Below the pieces are notes generated by a model, which was given only the letters and a program-made list of their open reading frames with translations, did not search any database and was not told where the DNA came from. Shown in pieces: positions 31,525 to 43,300 of a DNA stretch of 64,000 bases. Both the position numbers and the translations under genes were made by a program. Source of the DNA: Heliocidaris erythrogramma (Eukaryota > Echinodermata > Echinoidea > Camarodonta > Echinometridae). How positions within the stretch are numbered: the first letter of the stretch is position 1; each line of letters begins with the position of its first letter. Where the stretch lies: positions 24,854,705 to 24,918,704 of the forward strand of contig CM046867.1 of NCBI GenBank assembly GCA_025617745.1, in the 5' to 3' direction.

Positions 31525-31710
31525 AATTGATGAGTCCAGTAAAGGGGGAAGAGGGGTGGAAATATATCTTTTCTTCTCGCCAGCCCTCCGAAAGCCGCTC
31601 AGTGGAGGGGGATGGGGTATCGGATTTTATGGGTCCAGTTTTCCGCCGTAATAAAAACTTATTTCTAAAAGGGGGTACAATTAAACAAACAAAAAAAAAA
31701 TCCGCCACTG
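31525..31710. mobile_element. Poly-G small element family A, partial copy
   Basis: CCAGCCCTCCGAAAGCCGCTCAGTGGAGG, TATCGGATTTTATGGGTCCAGTTTTC and the end AAAATCCGCCACTGATT match the copies at 19629, 34498 and 50745. Confidence 0.6.
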
Positions 31711-32240
31711 ATTCATGCCCGGACTGTCACGTCAGTCTTGCGGGGTGGGCCTTTTTACAAGTTTTCCCCGAGGGTTAATAGAACGACATTGTTAGCCTCG
31801 TGGGCTCCCAAACTAAGTTTGGTGCTCGATCCTGGTTTTTTCACATTCTAGGCAAGAGCCCGTATGCCGATTCGCCCCCCCCCCCCTTTGATCCGCCCTG
31901 CTATTCTGCCATGGATGTGAAGAATAGGATTGCATGGTGTTTTGTTTACAGATCGGTTGTAAGAGAGAATAAGAGAGTATATGAGAAAAAAATGAGAGGG
32001 GGAGGAGAGAGAGAGAGACAAAGATAGCTGGGGCAAAAGTAATGGGGTATTCCTACAAAGACAGAATAGGACTGGTAATAAATATATTATATCATCAACT
32101 GCTATTCTTGGTTACTAGTTAATTCGATTCAAAACAGGGAGGCCATTTCCCCCCTTTCGTAAAATCGGTATAGGCCCTATTGCGTCGGTGATGGCTTCTA
32201 AAGCAGAATATTACAAATAACTTACCGTAAGTTAGTTATA

Positions 32241-32486
32241 TTGGTGGCTTATCCAGGAATGTAGGGAGAGGGGGGAGGCTCACGCCTGACGAACAAAAAT
32301 ATCATCAGATGCTTTATTGTTTGAATTTTAGGACAAGCAAGGAAAAAATTATCACAGTTTTTAAATTCTTTCTGTGTGGGGGGGGGGGGGGTTCACATTT
32401 CCTTTCATTCAATGTGGAACTAAGATCTGTCAGATTTGGTTTTGGCTGGCACATTGGGGCACGTGCATTCCTGGATACGCTACCAA
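32241..32486. mobile_element. Small inverted-repeat element
   Basis: The left end TTGGTGGCTTATCCAGGAATG and the reversed right end TTGGTAGCGTATCCAGGAATG differ at two positions. The interior contains a 13-G run at about 32378. No clean target duplication is seen. Confidence 0.65.
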
Positions 32487-33706
32487 TAAAAATAAGATAA
32501 TCTTGGATACGCCACTCTTACTTTAATGTTTATACACTGTATTTATATAAGGAATTGCTCGCACGCAATCTCTTTTTATTAAAGCCTTTTCTGTCTTGAC
32601 TTTTAAAAGAATAAGGCTAATAAATTTACATTACAGGTCTATAATCCCTATAATTTCTATAAATCATATCAAATGAAATATTCTTATTTAATAGATAAAT
32701 AAAATAGCATTTTATTATTTTTAAAATAAGTTTTCTCGATATTCCCATATATCGCAGTGTTTGCTAATATAGAGCTTAATATCAGGGAACATGTTTGGAC
32801 CCCCCCACCCCCCATGACATAAAAATGAATAGAAATTTCACAGCATTCACATCAAATAACTTTAACCAATTTAAAATAGAAACATCTAGTCCTAGCCCCC
32901 CCCCCCCCCCCCCCCAACTCTCTCCCTCTCCTCCCTGGTGCAGTTAGAGTTGATTCCTATCTGTTTTGGGACATAAGTTTGTATTTGAAGGGACAATATC
33001 AAGATTATGCCCTTTAGTTCCAGAAAATGAAGAAGAAAAAAAAAATAAATAAAATAAAAAATACAAACATCTTCCCCTTTCCCTCTGGGCCGATCGACAT
33101 GTACCACCATATATACGCGTGCTCTATTTCGGGTCTGGGCACTCTTCGTATTTAAACTCTTTGCTTTAGCTCTGAGTGCAACGACGCGAGTCCGGCTAAA
33201 AAGAGAAGAATTTCATCAGTTAACTATGCAGAGAACAAAGGGACAAACAAAGTCTATAAATGCAGTTTCTAACATTATTTAGTTCAAAATAATATAACTC
33301 ACGTCCACAGTCGTATTTAGAACGTATGTGTTCGCTCGGGAATTCGCAGTCATCTCATGTTGAGTGCTATGTATGCAAGGAGTAATAACTGTAATAATAA
33401 CAGTAATAACTAACTCCTTTGTGCATGCAGTGTATTGTTGTATTGTAAGCCCGCGTAGTATGGTTGTATGGATATGTGAGGCCTTACCGAATTAATTATA
33501 GTGATTGTTATTACTATTAATATTATTATTATTTACCTAACTGCGAATCCTAACAATCGGTTTATTTCGTCTCAACAGAAACTCAACGTTACGGCGAAAC
33601 GAGTGTAAGTTAGGGCGAAACGGAACAAAAGAACGAGACAAAAGATTTCGCCCTAAGTCGCAGTTAGAGTTATGATAATTATTATTACTATTATTCTTTG
33701 TCTTCC

Positions 33707-33739
<33 letters not shown>

Positions 33740-33935
33740 ATCTCTCTAGCAATCTTTTGTTACATGGGGCAATAATTCAAATGATTAACCGATTTAAACA
33801 TCAAAACTCAATCAAAATTTAAAAAAATTAAATATCAAAACTACAACACCACAGAATTTACATAGAAAAACATAAACTTTGACGAAACGAATTGTGTAGG
33901 CTTCCATTAAATCATATTTTCATGCTTTGACTTAC
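32487..33935. other. Intron without recognised gene
   Basis: This is AT-rich DNA with a C-run at 32897-32915, and a C-run followed by (TC)n at 33705-33739. I see no exon. Confidence 0.5.
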
Positions 33936-34187
33936 TCGTTGCAACCTTCTTTTCAGGACCAGGCGTTGAGCTCCTCTGAATGATAAGTGAATACGTCTGA
34001 CCAGGAGTGAGTGAAGGGATATTCACTGAGAATGTGTCCTGAGGGATCGTTATTACATCTCTCCCATCGTTTGGTGCTGGTACGATGAAGAGCATATGGG
34101 CAGCAGACGGAACGCTGCTAGGGATCGGTTCAAAGTCGATTCTAATTTCATAACTTGCCAGTGTTCTCACAAAGATCTGTCCGGGAA
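33936..34187 (-). CDS. Exon: divergent beta-sandwich module (fibronectin-like), first copy
   Basis: A 252-base exon has acceptor GGTTTAG at 34188 and donor ACGA|GTAAGTC at 33936. It is in phase 1 on both sides and encodes 83 codons: PGQIFVRTLASYEIRIDFEP, later FSVNIPSLTPGQTYSLII, and KKVAT at the end. The exon at 9559-9819 is its paralogue with the same splice phases. Its order relative to 16168 (fibronectin III), 9559 (this module) and 8949 (fibronectin III) shows a two-module unit duplicated in the gene. The acceptor lacks a strong pyrimidine tract, so the exact start is the least certain edge. Confidence 0.65.
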
Positions 34188-34282
34188 CTAAACCAGCAAC
34201 GCCACATGAAATGAATGGAAAAAATAAATGATGATTATCATCCAATCCCTTCCATTTTTATGAGTAAATTTTATTAGTTACT

Positions 34283-34284
34283 AG

Positions 34285-34337
<53 letters not shown>

Positions 34338-34352
34338 CATAATAATAATAAT
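34283..34352. repeat. (TAA)n microsatellite
   Basis: About 22 TAA units with one CAT interruption. A second (TAA)n tract lies at 34907-34955. Confidence 0.95.
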
Positions 34353-34497
34353 AATTGCGGCTGCAGTCCATTTGGAGTCTGGCAAAGAAGTATAAACTAC
34401 CGCATGCAGACAAATGTTACGAACACAGAGCGGAACCCGTGATGGAGAATGAAGATGTAAAACTTCTGTGGGACTTCAACTTCCAAACAGACAAGGT

Positions 34498-34745
34498 TAC
34501 AGTGGCGGATCCAGGGGGGGGGGGGCACAGCCGGCCCGTGCCCCCCCCCCCCCCTTTGGAAGAGAAGTATGAATTTGTACTATAGACGATCCGCCATTTT
34601 CTTGATTGTGCCCCCCCCCCCCCCTTTTAGAATGAAGACCTTTTTTTTTTTTTTTTTTTTGCTTGTCAGGGAATTATGGAGGGAAACTGGTCCCTTACTG
34701 AGCGATTTAAGAAGGTTTGGCGAAAAAAAAATTTTGTCCCTAAAA
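34498..34745. mobile_element. Poly-G/poly-C small element family A, inverted copy
   Basis: It starts ACAGTGGCGGATCCAGG and a 13-G run, then GCCGGCCCGTGCC and C-runs. TTGTCAGGGAATTATGGAGG and CCCTTACTGAGCG follow, the reverse complement of phrases at 19740-19990. The far end is not defined. Confidence 0.55.
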
Positions 34746-34906
34746 GGTCATGGACTAGACTGGAATGGAGAATTACGAATAAGATGAGGACTTGTTGATA
34801 CCAAAATAAAAAGAGTAACCTTAGATTTCTCGATGAAGTCCGTTACTTCTTAATAATATTTACCAACTGAACATTAGATTATGGAAAAATCGATAAATAG
34901 TAGTAT

Positions 34907-34908
34907 TG

Positions 34909-34955
<47 letters not shown>
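34907..34955. repeat. (TAA)n microsatellite, second tract
   Basis: About 16 units. Confidence 0.95.
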
Positions 34956-34957
<2 letters not shown>

Positions 34958-35099
34958 GAGTTGAAATTTGAAGTGCGTTAAAATCCACTAGAAACCAAAT
35001 GCTTACACAGGCAACACAGACGAGAACACATGCGCTCACACACTCACAAATTAAAGTACAACGTGAGTGGATAGAATATAAAAAGTAAAAAAAAAAAAT

Positions 35100-35465
35100 T
35101 AATTATAGACTAATTAAAACAAAACGTAATGCGAGTGAGGTATTTACGTATAAAGCTTGCATTGAATTTTTTGCAGTGTTAAAGTTCAAGTAAAGTTCGA
35201 GCAAAAGCTTGCATGAGAAATAAGAACAATGGTTCTATTCATCATGTGCCGCAAATCACTGCTATGTGGAGAACTTGAACAATAATTGTATGTACTCTAA
35301 GGCCTCCGTACAGTCGAAACTGTATCCACCTCGTACACTTTCCGAATTTAGTGATTTGATAATGCGTAAAACGTAATGCGAGTGAGGTATTTACGTATGA
35401 AGCTTAAATTGCGATTTGGAGAAGCGTTTTTAGATGCATTGAATTTTGTGCAGAAATTTCCTCCT
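35100..35465. repeat. Local duplication, TAATGCGAGTGAGGTATTTACG
   Basis: AAAACGTAATGCGAGTGAGGTATTTACGTA followed by AAGCTT and GCATTGAATTTT-TGCAG is present at 35122-35180 and again at 35366-35450. The second copy carries about 28 extra bases after AAGCTT. The second copy overlaps the THAP-like frame on the other strand. Confidence 0.6.
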
Positions 35466-35509
35466 TTTCCCGACCGATTGGAGCATCCGAACGCCTGGCA
35501 GTACACCAT
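35348..35509 (-). CDS. THAP-type zinc-finger N-terminus, partial
   Basis: From a minus-strand ATG at 35509 the frame reads MVYCQAFGCSNRSGKGG followed by NFCT. Start-Met, C-x-A-x-GC-x-NR-x5-G is the characteristic beginning of a THAP domain (a C2CH zinc finger that binds DNA, found in host regulators and in P-element-type transposases). After about 22 residues the sequence loses the THAP pattern, and the frame ends at 35348 without the second Cys-His pair. Either the exon ends near NFCT and continues elsewhere or this is a remnant. I see no strong donor at that point. Confidence 0.45.
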   Translation of the reverse strand: MVYCQAFGCSNRSGKGGNFCTKFNASKNASPNRNLSFIRKYLTRITFYALSNH

Positions 35510-36129
35510 TTTGAAACGCGTAATAATGGCGGCATCCGGGTACCTCTGGTCCGAGAGGTCCGACAAAACGTCACAGGGCGGGGCTTATCTGTTCAAAATG
35601 GCGACGCACACGATCGATATAGGACCTTCTAGCAGACGACAAAATGATATTTCTAACTACTTGTTGACGACGTTAGGGGGGCCCAAATGCGTTGAAATTC
35701 GACATATGTTATCAACAATGTGCGCTTCAACTAAACAGCTAACTAAATCGCCAGGGTTTACCTTCCCTTTAAAGGAAAATTAAACTGAACGAACAGCTGA
35801 TAATCATGTGGAAAATTCTCAGCCTGTTATAATATCTTGAAATATCTTGAAAATACTGCTATCTGATTACTCAGTAAGGAGAACAAGCTCTCTAAAGTTT
35901 GCAGATTCCTTGCGCGATATTATTCCATGGGGGCTGCCATTTTGAAAAAAATGTGATGTCATAATTAGTACATGTCCATTTACCTGTACACAATGGATAT
36001 GATGTTGCATAATGAATAGCTATTGTACAACTCACACACACACACACCCACACCATGACACAGAGATTCGGCGATGACCACTCAATGGCACGTACTGGTA
36101 CGCAATAATGCGGGCCTTCGCGGGACCAA

Positions 36130-37617
36130 AATGCGGGCAAATGTAAATGGGGCATTAGTCTCAGGTATAACGGTATAACATACCGGGGGAAGGGGGCAGC
36201 TAACTATATTGCTATACACACGCGCGACCAGAAAAACGCGTGAAAAGGGTAGTGTTTGCCGGTGAATGCGCGTGACGCCTTTAGGATGTCAAAAAGGCCA
36301 AAACCGTTTCAATACTCGTTTAGGATATCCTTTTTCCCATACTTGTGTGGATTTTGTGCGACGAGTCTCTTGTTAAGGGGGTAAAATTTCAAGAAAGCAC
36401 CCGAAAACACTTCAGTAGGGTATAAATTTGACCAATTGGATTAAACGTGTGTTGGGGTGGTTTGGAAAGCCTGTGGTCGCTCGTGTGTACAGCAATATAG
36501 TTCATTGCCCCCCCCCCCCCCCCCGCAGGGATAACATACTAGAATTTGGAAGAAAATAGACCAAAAACAACTGAGATACTGCTCAAAGAACAATGTCATG
36601 TAGATTCATGATGTGTACGAAATTCCCCTTCCATAGGAATAACACGCATATAGGGAAAATTAATGTCGCCTTTAATTGAAAAATATGATGATGTCATCAA
36701 AATGAAAAAAATGGTGGAGACTGATCTTGTAGAGAATTGTCCCAGCTGTAACATATTACAATCTGGAAGAAAATCGACAATATTGTCAAATGAATACAAA
36801 AATTATGTCATTTTTTCAAAATCATTTTTTGAAAAGTTCATATGCAAATATGACGACCCCCCCAAAAAAAAATGTATTCATAAATTCAAATGTACAACTT
36901 ACAGGCTTTCAGAATATGTGAAAAAATCGGAGGGTTCCCATTTCTGACGAGCTATGGCAGATTCAAGATAGGAATGTTTTTACCACTTTTTTACATTATA
37001 TTGCTCATTGATGCGCGCACGAATTTGAAAGTTTGACGCGCACGTGAGGCATTATGGAATGTCGAGAATATATTATATTGGGAAATTGTCAAGAATAGTG
37101 TCAGGAAGACAGACCATGGGCAAAAACGGCGTTTTTACATTCTGTACGCGCTGTGCGCTTCCATAACGCGCTCGCGGGCGCTTACGCACGGAAATTTTGA
37201 AATGCTTAAAAAAATGTCCTGAAACGTACTCTAATGAATTTAAAAGTGATTCTGAGCATTTTCGATATTTGAGGCGCGCGTACGTGCGCGTCATGATGCG
37301 CGCGCGGACTTTGTTGACATGTTATGTTGACCCTTGACCTGAAGTTCATGTGACTGTGTGTCAAATTTGGTTTATTTTTTATGACTCGTTATGAAGATAT
37401 GATCAATAACGTGATTTCACAAAATGGCGCCTGGATGACATCACGATGACCCGATGACCTAGAAAAACATTTAGGCACTTGAACTTGATAGGCCTGATGA
37501 CTGACTGAAATTTGATGAAAATTGAGTGAGCCGATTTCGAGTAATCTTCTATAAAAATAGAAATAAAGAAAATTCTGACGAAATTAAGACGTGGTCTGTC
37601 GACTACAGATCACCTAA
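36130..37617 (-). mobile_element. Second Helentron-like element, 3' truncated
   Basis: On the minus strand it starts TTAGGTGATCTGTAGTCGACAGACCACG at 37617, like the first copy's TTAGGTGGTCTGTC hairpin. It then shares TTTCGTCAGAATTTTC, GATGACGTCATC-like words, the TCTACATGACATTGTTC stretch and ATTTTCTTCCAGATT. The part corresponding to the 3' hairpin end is missing. A small element (36184-36530) is nested inside it. Confidence 0.65.
36184..36530. mobile_element. Poly-G small element with ATAACATAC duplication
   Basis: ATAACATAC flanks both sides (36175-36183 and 36531-36539). The arms pair through GGGGGCAGCTAACTATATTGCTATACACACG and its inverse CGTGTGTACAGCAATATAGTTCATTGCCCCC, joined to G- and C-runs. 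No gene is present. The insertion interrupts sequence shared by the two Helentron-like copies, so it is younger than that element. Confidence 0.75.
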
Positions 37618-38715
37618 TTAAACAATTAAAGATTCAAAGATAAGGGATAAATAGAAGTCAAGTAAAAGGCCAAGCTAGTATGGGAGGAGCTTGAAAATAT
37701 CAAGCAAATGCTTGATGATGAAACCTAATTCCAATTATCAGATTATTCACACAACTATTTCCTTGCCATAGGGTAGCATTTCCTGCATGCATAACGTCGT
37801 TCCTTCTGTTTGCCAGCATTTGCTGGGCTAGTTTAATAGATACAGCTCATTGTCTTTTTTAGTCGAAAAACACGCCGAGGTTACGACATACATAATTATG
37901 CGGTAATATTATGTCCGGCAATACAAAGGGTAATTGAATATATGGAAATCTTTTCTAAGTAACTGAGTGGTGGATCCATACATTACAAATTCACATTTAG
38001 TCAGATTTAATTTTAATGAATGTAAGTTTAATCAATTATGAACTTTTGGCGCAAGGCTGTTAGCATATACAACATAAGAAGACTTTTTCAATCTTCTTGA
38101 TTCAGCCATTAATTATAACTAGTAAGCTAAAGTATTTTGTTCATAATTATTTGCCGACAAAGCTCAACACGCTACAAATTTGCCGACATTAGTTATGGAT
38201 TTGACGACAGAAAATCTGAAAGGGATATCACACCCTTTTACCCGATCCTCCCCTGGAGACGCATCCTTAGATAAACTGGAAGAATCTGATGAGGATTTTA
38301 TCATAATCAGATTTCGTCAGATGTCTTCAATTTCATGTGGTTAATGGTGGTAAGCAACCCGGGGGGCACACAGTATATAGTGTGCGGTGGGTATGTGCCG
38401 CCCAAAAGACCCCCACTTTTACACTAAAAGCATACCATTTTTTTCTCGTTGAGAAAAAGAAGAGAGAAAACCGTTCCAAAGCACCGCTTTTTTCATTCCG
38501 TCGTTCCGGCCGCCCCGCCCGCGATTTTTTATTCCGCACGCGTTAACGCAAATTCTCATGAATAATTCATAAGCTGAGCTGGAAGACTGGACTTCGCGAA
38601 ACTGACGAAGGCATCATCGACGAGCAGACGGTTGGCAAATGTGCGAGCGGAGGCATGCGGTTCTACCGGGGCGAGATGGAAGTTTTCAGGTTCTACACAC
38701 AAGACACACAGACCG
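37618..38715. other. No gene recognised
   Basis: The first 700 bases are AT-rich without signals. The rest (38330-38550) is a GC-richer block, CAACCCGGGGGGCACACAGTATA...GCCGCCCAAAAGACCCCCAC, that looks like a decayed repeat. Confidence 0.4.
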
Positions 38716-38980
38716 CAGGGGCGTATCCAGGGGGGCGCAACAGGCGCCCCCCCCCCCTATTGGCCGTCTTTAAAAAAAAATAGCAAAAAAAAAAAAGAAA
38801 TCCTCATACCAATTGAAAATATTGTTTATTAAATAGGCTTCAAAATTGGTCACATATAGCACTATTTTGCATCTCAGCCCTTCTTCAGAAGCAGACATTT
38901 TCCAAAGACCCCTCCCCATGACGGCGATCAATAATTCCTGGCGCCCCCCCCCTTATTGGGAAATCCTGGATACGCCACTG
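38716..38980. mobile_element. Small hAT-like element with CAGACCG duplication
   Basis: CAGACCG stands directly outside both ends (38709-38715 and 38981-38987). The terminal sequences are CAGGGGCGTATCCAGG and, inverted, CAGTGGCGTATCCAGG. The interior has GCGCAACAGGCGCCCCCCCC at one side and GGCGCCCCCCCCCTTATTGG at the other. The CAGNGGCG end is typical for hAT elements. It carries no transposase. Confidence 0.75.
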
Positions 38981-39294
38981 CAGACCGGCACACAGATTTG
39001 ATATATCAAACATGAAAATGCTTTCCCTCAGCTCACTCCCCTCTCCCCCCTCTCTCTCCCTCCCTCTCCCTCTCTTTCTCCCTCCCTCACTCTCGTTTTC
39101 TCTCTCTCTCCTTCTTGGCATATATTATGTGTGCAGTCCCAACTACCCATTTCTTTGTGTAGTGCATGTGCTTTTTGCGAGATTGGGTCAATTTCTTATC
39201 AGTTTAATGATCCCAAAACCCTCACATTATACTTCAATTCTTATGTTAACATGATCAACCTTTCCTAATTACTTTGAGACAGTATCTTCACCAT

Positions 39295-39484
39295 AAACAC
39301 GATAAAAACTACTTTCAAAAAATAAACTCAAGACAATTTCAATAGCCCTGTCCATCACCTTTAGAAATGTGAGAACATTACAATGGTGTATTACATAATC
39401 CGAACCTGATTTCTATGGGCAGTACAATAGGCCTTTGAAATTGCCCTTGAGTTTATTTTTCGAAAGTAGTTCTTATCGTGTTCA
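39295..39484. repeat. Foldback element, 190 bases
   Basis: AACACGATAAAAACTACTTTC then AAAAAATAAACTCAAGACAATTTCAA on the left is the inverse of the right arm TTTGAAATTGCCCTTGAGTTTATTTTTCGAAAGTAGTTCTTATCGTGTT. The loop is about 85 bases. Confidence 0.75.
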
Positions 39485-39723
39485 TAATGTAATAGCATGA
39501 ACAGAAGTCAAGTTTATCTGTAACATACAACAAAGAAGAATATTTTTTTCACATTATTGTGTATTAGATCTTCCAATACTTTGTATTAAAAAGCTTGAAA
39601 TTGTTATCGTTTGAGTGGAAAATGTAAAGTAAATGTGAAGGAACCCGAAGTTAAGAACAACGGATAAAGATACAAGACGTATAATTCCCGACATAAATTG
39701 TGTAAAGATTTTGATATTATTAC

Positions 39724-39757
39724 CTGCAGTTGCAGCTGTAGTCGTCGTGTACACATC
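39724..39757 (-). CDS. Possible 34-base exon, Thr-rich linker
   Basis: The minus strand shows TATTTTCCAG|GATGTGTACACG...ACTGCAG|GTAATAAT, a good acceptor and donor around 34 bases. Read in phase 0 to phase 1 it encodes DVYTTTTAATA and would join in frame to the phase-1 exon at 34187. Read otherwise it could give a CVHDDYSCNC-like piece. A broken copy of the acceptor region is at 40186-40207. The size makes chance likely. Confidence 0.25.
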
Positions 39758-39827
39758 CTGGAAAATAGAGGGAAAACATTTTTAATTATTTATGTTTTGG
39801 TTTGTCATTCTAGAATATAGAGTTCAC

Positions 39828-39951
39828 CATGGGCGCCAATCCTCACAGGAATTATATTCAAGTGGGGGGGGGGGACACACCTGGATGCAACAATGGGGTG
39901 TCCCCCCCCCCCCCCACTTGAATAGAATTCCTGTGAGGATTGGCGCCCATG
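39828..39951. mobile_element. Palindromic 124-base element with GAGTTCAC duplication
   Basis: GAGTTCAC flanks both ends (39820-39827 and 39952-39959). The ends CATGGGCGCCAATCCTCACAGG continue as a near-perfect palindrome through AATT...TTCAAGTGGGGGGGGGGG to the inverse arm. The loop is only about 20 bases (ACACACCTGGATGCAACAAT). Confidence 0.85.
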
Positions 39952-40399
39952 GAGTTCACTGAGGGAACATTAATTTTAACCCCTTTTCAGAGAGTAGTCT
40001 GCCTTCTCGTTCCGACATAATGCAGACGTTCCGATTGAGTGCTATGTTATCAACATACAATACGCATTATGAATACATCATATTGAATTCAAATGAGCCC
40101 TGAATTTGGTGTACTCGAAATTGTTGATGTACACATCAATTCATAATGCATTTCAACTTTTCAGAGGTTCGGGAAATATTATTACACATCCTGGAAAATA
40201 GAGGGGTAAACTTATACTTAATGTTCTACTATTCAGAGGTTCGGAAATTGTTATTACACACACTTCTGGTTCAAAAAAGCAGCATCCCCAGTGCCCGTTG
40301 CATCTTTCAGATCGTAAATTTGCACCCTGGCGAGCAAGGGTTCTTAATAATATTGAGCACAAGACGGTGCTAATATGCACCATTTGAGCGTACATTTAT

Positions 40400-43300
40400 A
40401 CTAGTTGTACAAAAAATTGATACTTTTGAGCGTTAATATTTCAAAAGTTAAAAGTAATATCAGACTAAAGTTTTCACAGTGTAAAACTGAAGGATGTCAA
40501 ATTTATTTGGAGTAAGTTTTATGAAATTTTTTGAAATGTCCTGAATATTTTATGAGATCTCAACTTTTTGAATAATCACTGTCATATGTTTTCACTTTAA
40601 AACAAATGAAGGCAAAAAAAAATGTGGGTATCAGTAATTAATTCAGAATACAACCATATCATCGTGTATTGCTGTATTGCATGTGTCATTTCTGCCAACC
40701 TTTTGCTATCGAGAATTATTAATGATTCATGATTCTGGGTTAAAAGAGGTGCTCTGGAATTCAGCTGCAATGCACAATGACAATTGCGTTATGAATCAAT
40801 TACTGATAAACACAGATTTTGTTGCCTTGATTTTTTTTCTAATCTAATCTAATTAAATATTCAGAGCATTATTTTAAGAAAAGTATTCAAAGAAATTTCA
40901 TGAAACTTACTCAAAATCAATTTATCATCCATCAACTTTACAGTTTGATACAGTTTATAACTTTCTAGTTGTTAACGATCCAAAATGTCAAATGCTTTTG
41001 TGTTTGCACCTAGTACATATGGAATGAATATTATAAAGGTTCAATTCAGCAAGCTCGGGGACACTGCTACTGTATATATGTGTTTAGGGAGCACATTTGA
41101 CTTAGTCACAATACTTTGTTTTACCTTTATGACAGTTTTTTCATGTTTATTTTGGCACAGATAATATGCTTCTTTTCTCTTTCTGAAAAAGGTTGTTTCC
41201 TTATCGATGGAATTCTAAAATTACAAACAATTCTCGCTAATATAATAACAAACACTGAGCACTCAGCCTGAATAGTATACCCAACTTTGGTAGCTTCTAA
41301 TTAAAAAGTCATGACTTCTAAGAGCTTCAAATTTATTTCATAGTAAAAAGCAACTTATATTCTGTGTAGTGATACATTATTCATAACCTTGCTGCAACAG
41401 ATAACTGTGCAGCAGGCTTTTCAAAGAGTATTGTCAAAATCCTCTTGTATACCAACTTTGGGCTGAAGCAGCGAGTATGGGTCAATTTACTTAATTCAGT
41501 TGGAAAACACTGAATTCCAGAGTTATTTTCAATTGATTTTGTGCATTTGAAAAATAGAACAGTTGTTAAAGTCAACTCACACTCATGAAAGGGCTTATTA
41601 CAAGCTAAATTTACGATATTATATTTGCCATGATAACATAATCTTGACTTCATCTGCATCAGATTCTCTTTTTAAGGTTAAGTCTTTTTACTGAGTCATT
41701 CAAAATGGACATTTATTTGGGAAGCTATATCTTTTTCTTGAAAGTCTATAATCAATTACCTTGGTATTTCTCAACACACGTATCCTACTTTTTCTTCTTT
41801 TTAGTCTTTAAGAACAGTGACTGTCAAACTTTGAGTTTATATACTATTTGTGAAAACACCGTGTACGCCTTATGCAGGTGAAATGGTGCAAGGGACAAAT
41901 AAGCAGAGAGTTTTTAGTTATCACAAGACAAGAAGTTAGCAGGCTGTTTAAATAAAATGAAGATTATCATATGGATTGAAACAAGGTCATTTGACAGCTT
42001 AGATACACTGGATTACTTTAAACAATTAAGCATTGAAGCACAAAGGAGAATTCAACTAAAATGATTTTATACTAAATCAACACATCATATGGCTTGACCC
42101 ACATTCGTTGCATTAGTCCACACTTGGAACAAGTAGATTTTGACAACAAATTTTAAACACCCTGGTGCTTAGTTATCCATGGCAGAAATGTCACGAATGA
42201 GGTACCACTGGACAAACAACATGTTACTCTTCACCATGAAATAAATTTCAAAGTCACATCAGTTATAATGTTCTAACGTTTTATAGTTGGGTATACTTTT
42301 TGGGGATACGCACTGTATATCTCACATGAACGGTTTTATGTATACCAGTGATGCATGGTGCTTATACATGTACTTTCTTTCAATGCAGACTATGTCCTGC
42401 GTATAATACAACACCATGGCTCAAATATATCATAGGCAGGAAGAGTTTACAATATTGGTATCATACAGACTTGCATTAGGCGTCCCCAGTTCAGTCGTTA
42501 CATAATTATTTTTGTAAATTGTGTTTCGTAACATCTTACAAGTGAACATGCAAACTCATGTTTAGCAAATAATAGATTATATTATAATCTATTTTCCATG
42601 AATAACGACTTGTGTACTACTTTATCAAAAAGTTGATTACGTTATTTTTTTCTTCTTCAGAAGAACAAGAGCTGAAAAATAACCAAATGTCCTTCTTCAA
42701 AGTATCTTTAAATGAATATAAGATGAATCTTAACTTCCTTGTACTATATTTATATTATAAATATTAGAATTATACATATTATTTAGAAACTTTTTAGAAT
42801 ATAATAAAAATTAAGATAACACGTTACTCTGAATATAATCTTGTTCCAAATAAAAAGAAATCCAAGAACCATCAAAGCCACGGTATCAACAACGCAATAT
42901 TTGTAAGAAGAAATAACTTTTTTGATATTTACATAGTCTGATAAACTATCTAATATAGTAACAATGCCTTTCCCATACTCCCATTCTTAGTTTAAGATTC
43001 TATAATTCATGCCTACATGATTTTTTTTCCACCATCATTTAAGTTAATTGAAATTTCAAGTCAAAGATCCTATTAAATTACATACACTGGCTGTTATTTT
43101 TTCTATTTCTAGCCAACAGACACCAGTGAGATACACCAGTATACAATCATTACAATGGCCCTCAATAGACCTGTTTACTAATGTATTTCAATTTATGTAT
43201 GTTTCCCTCCAGAATCCTTAGTTACCAATTATTTAGTGCACCTGCTATGCATAATGGAATTCCTTTGGATGGAATCCATATTGCATGCATTGGTTCTTGC

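Noticed and set aside
38885-39254. Arg/Glu/Gly-rich minus frame and Leu/Ser/Pro-rich plus frame
   Set aside because: Both come from a TC-rich stretch at 39030-39115.
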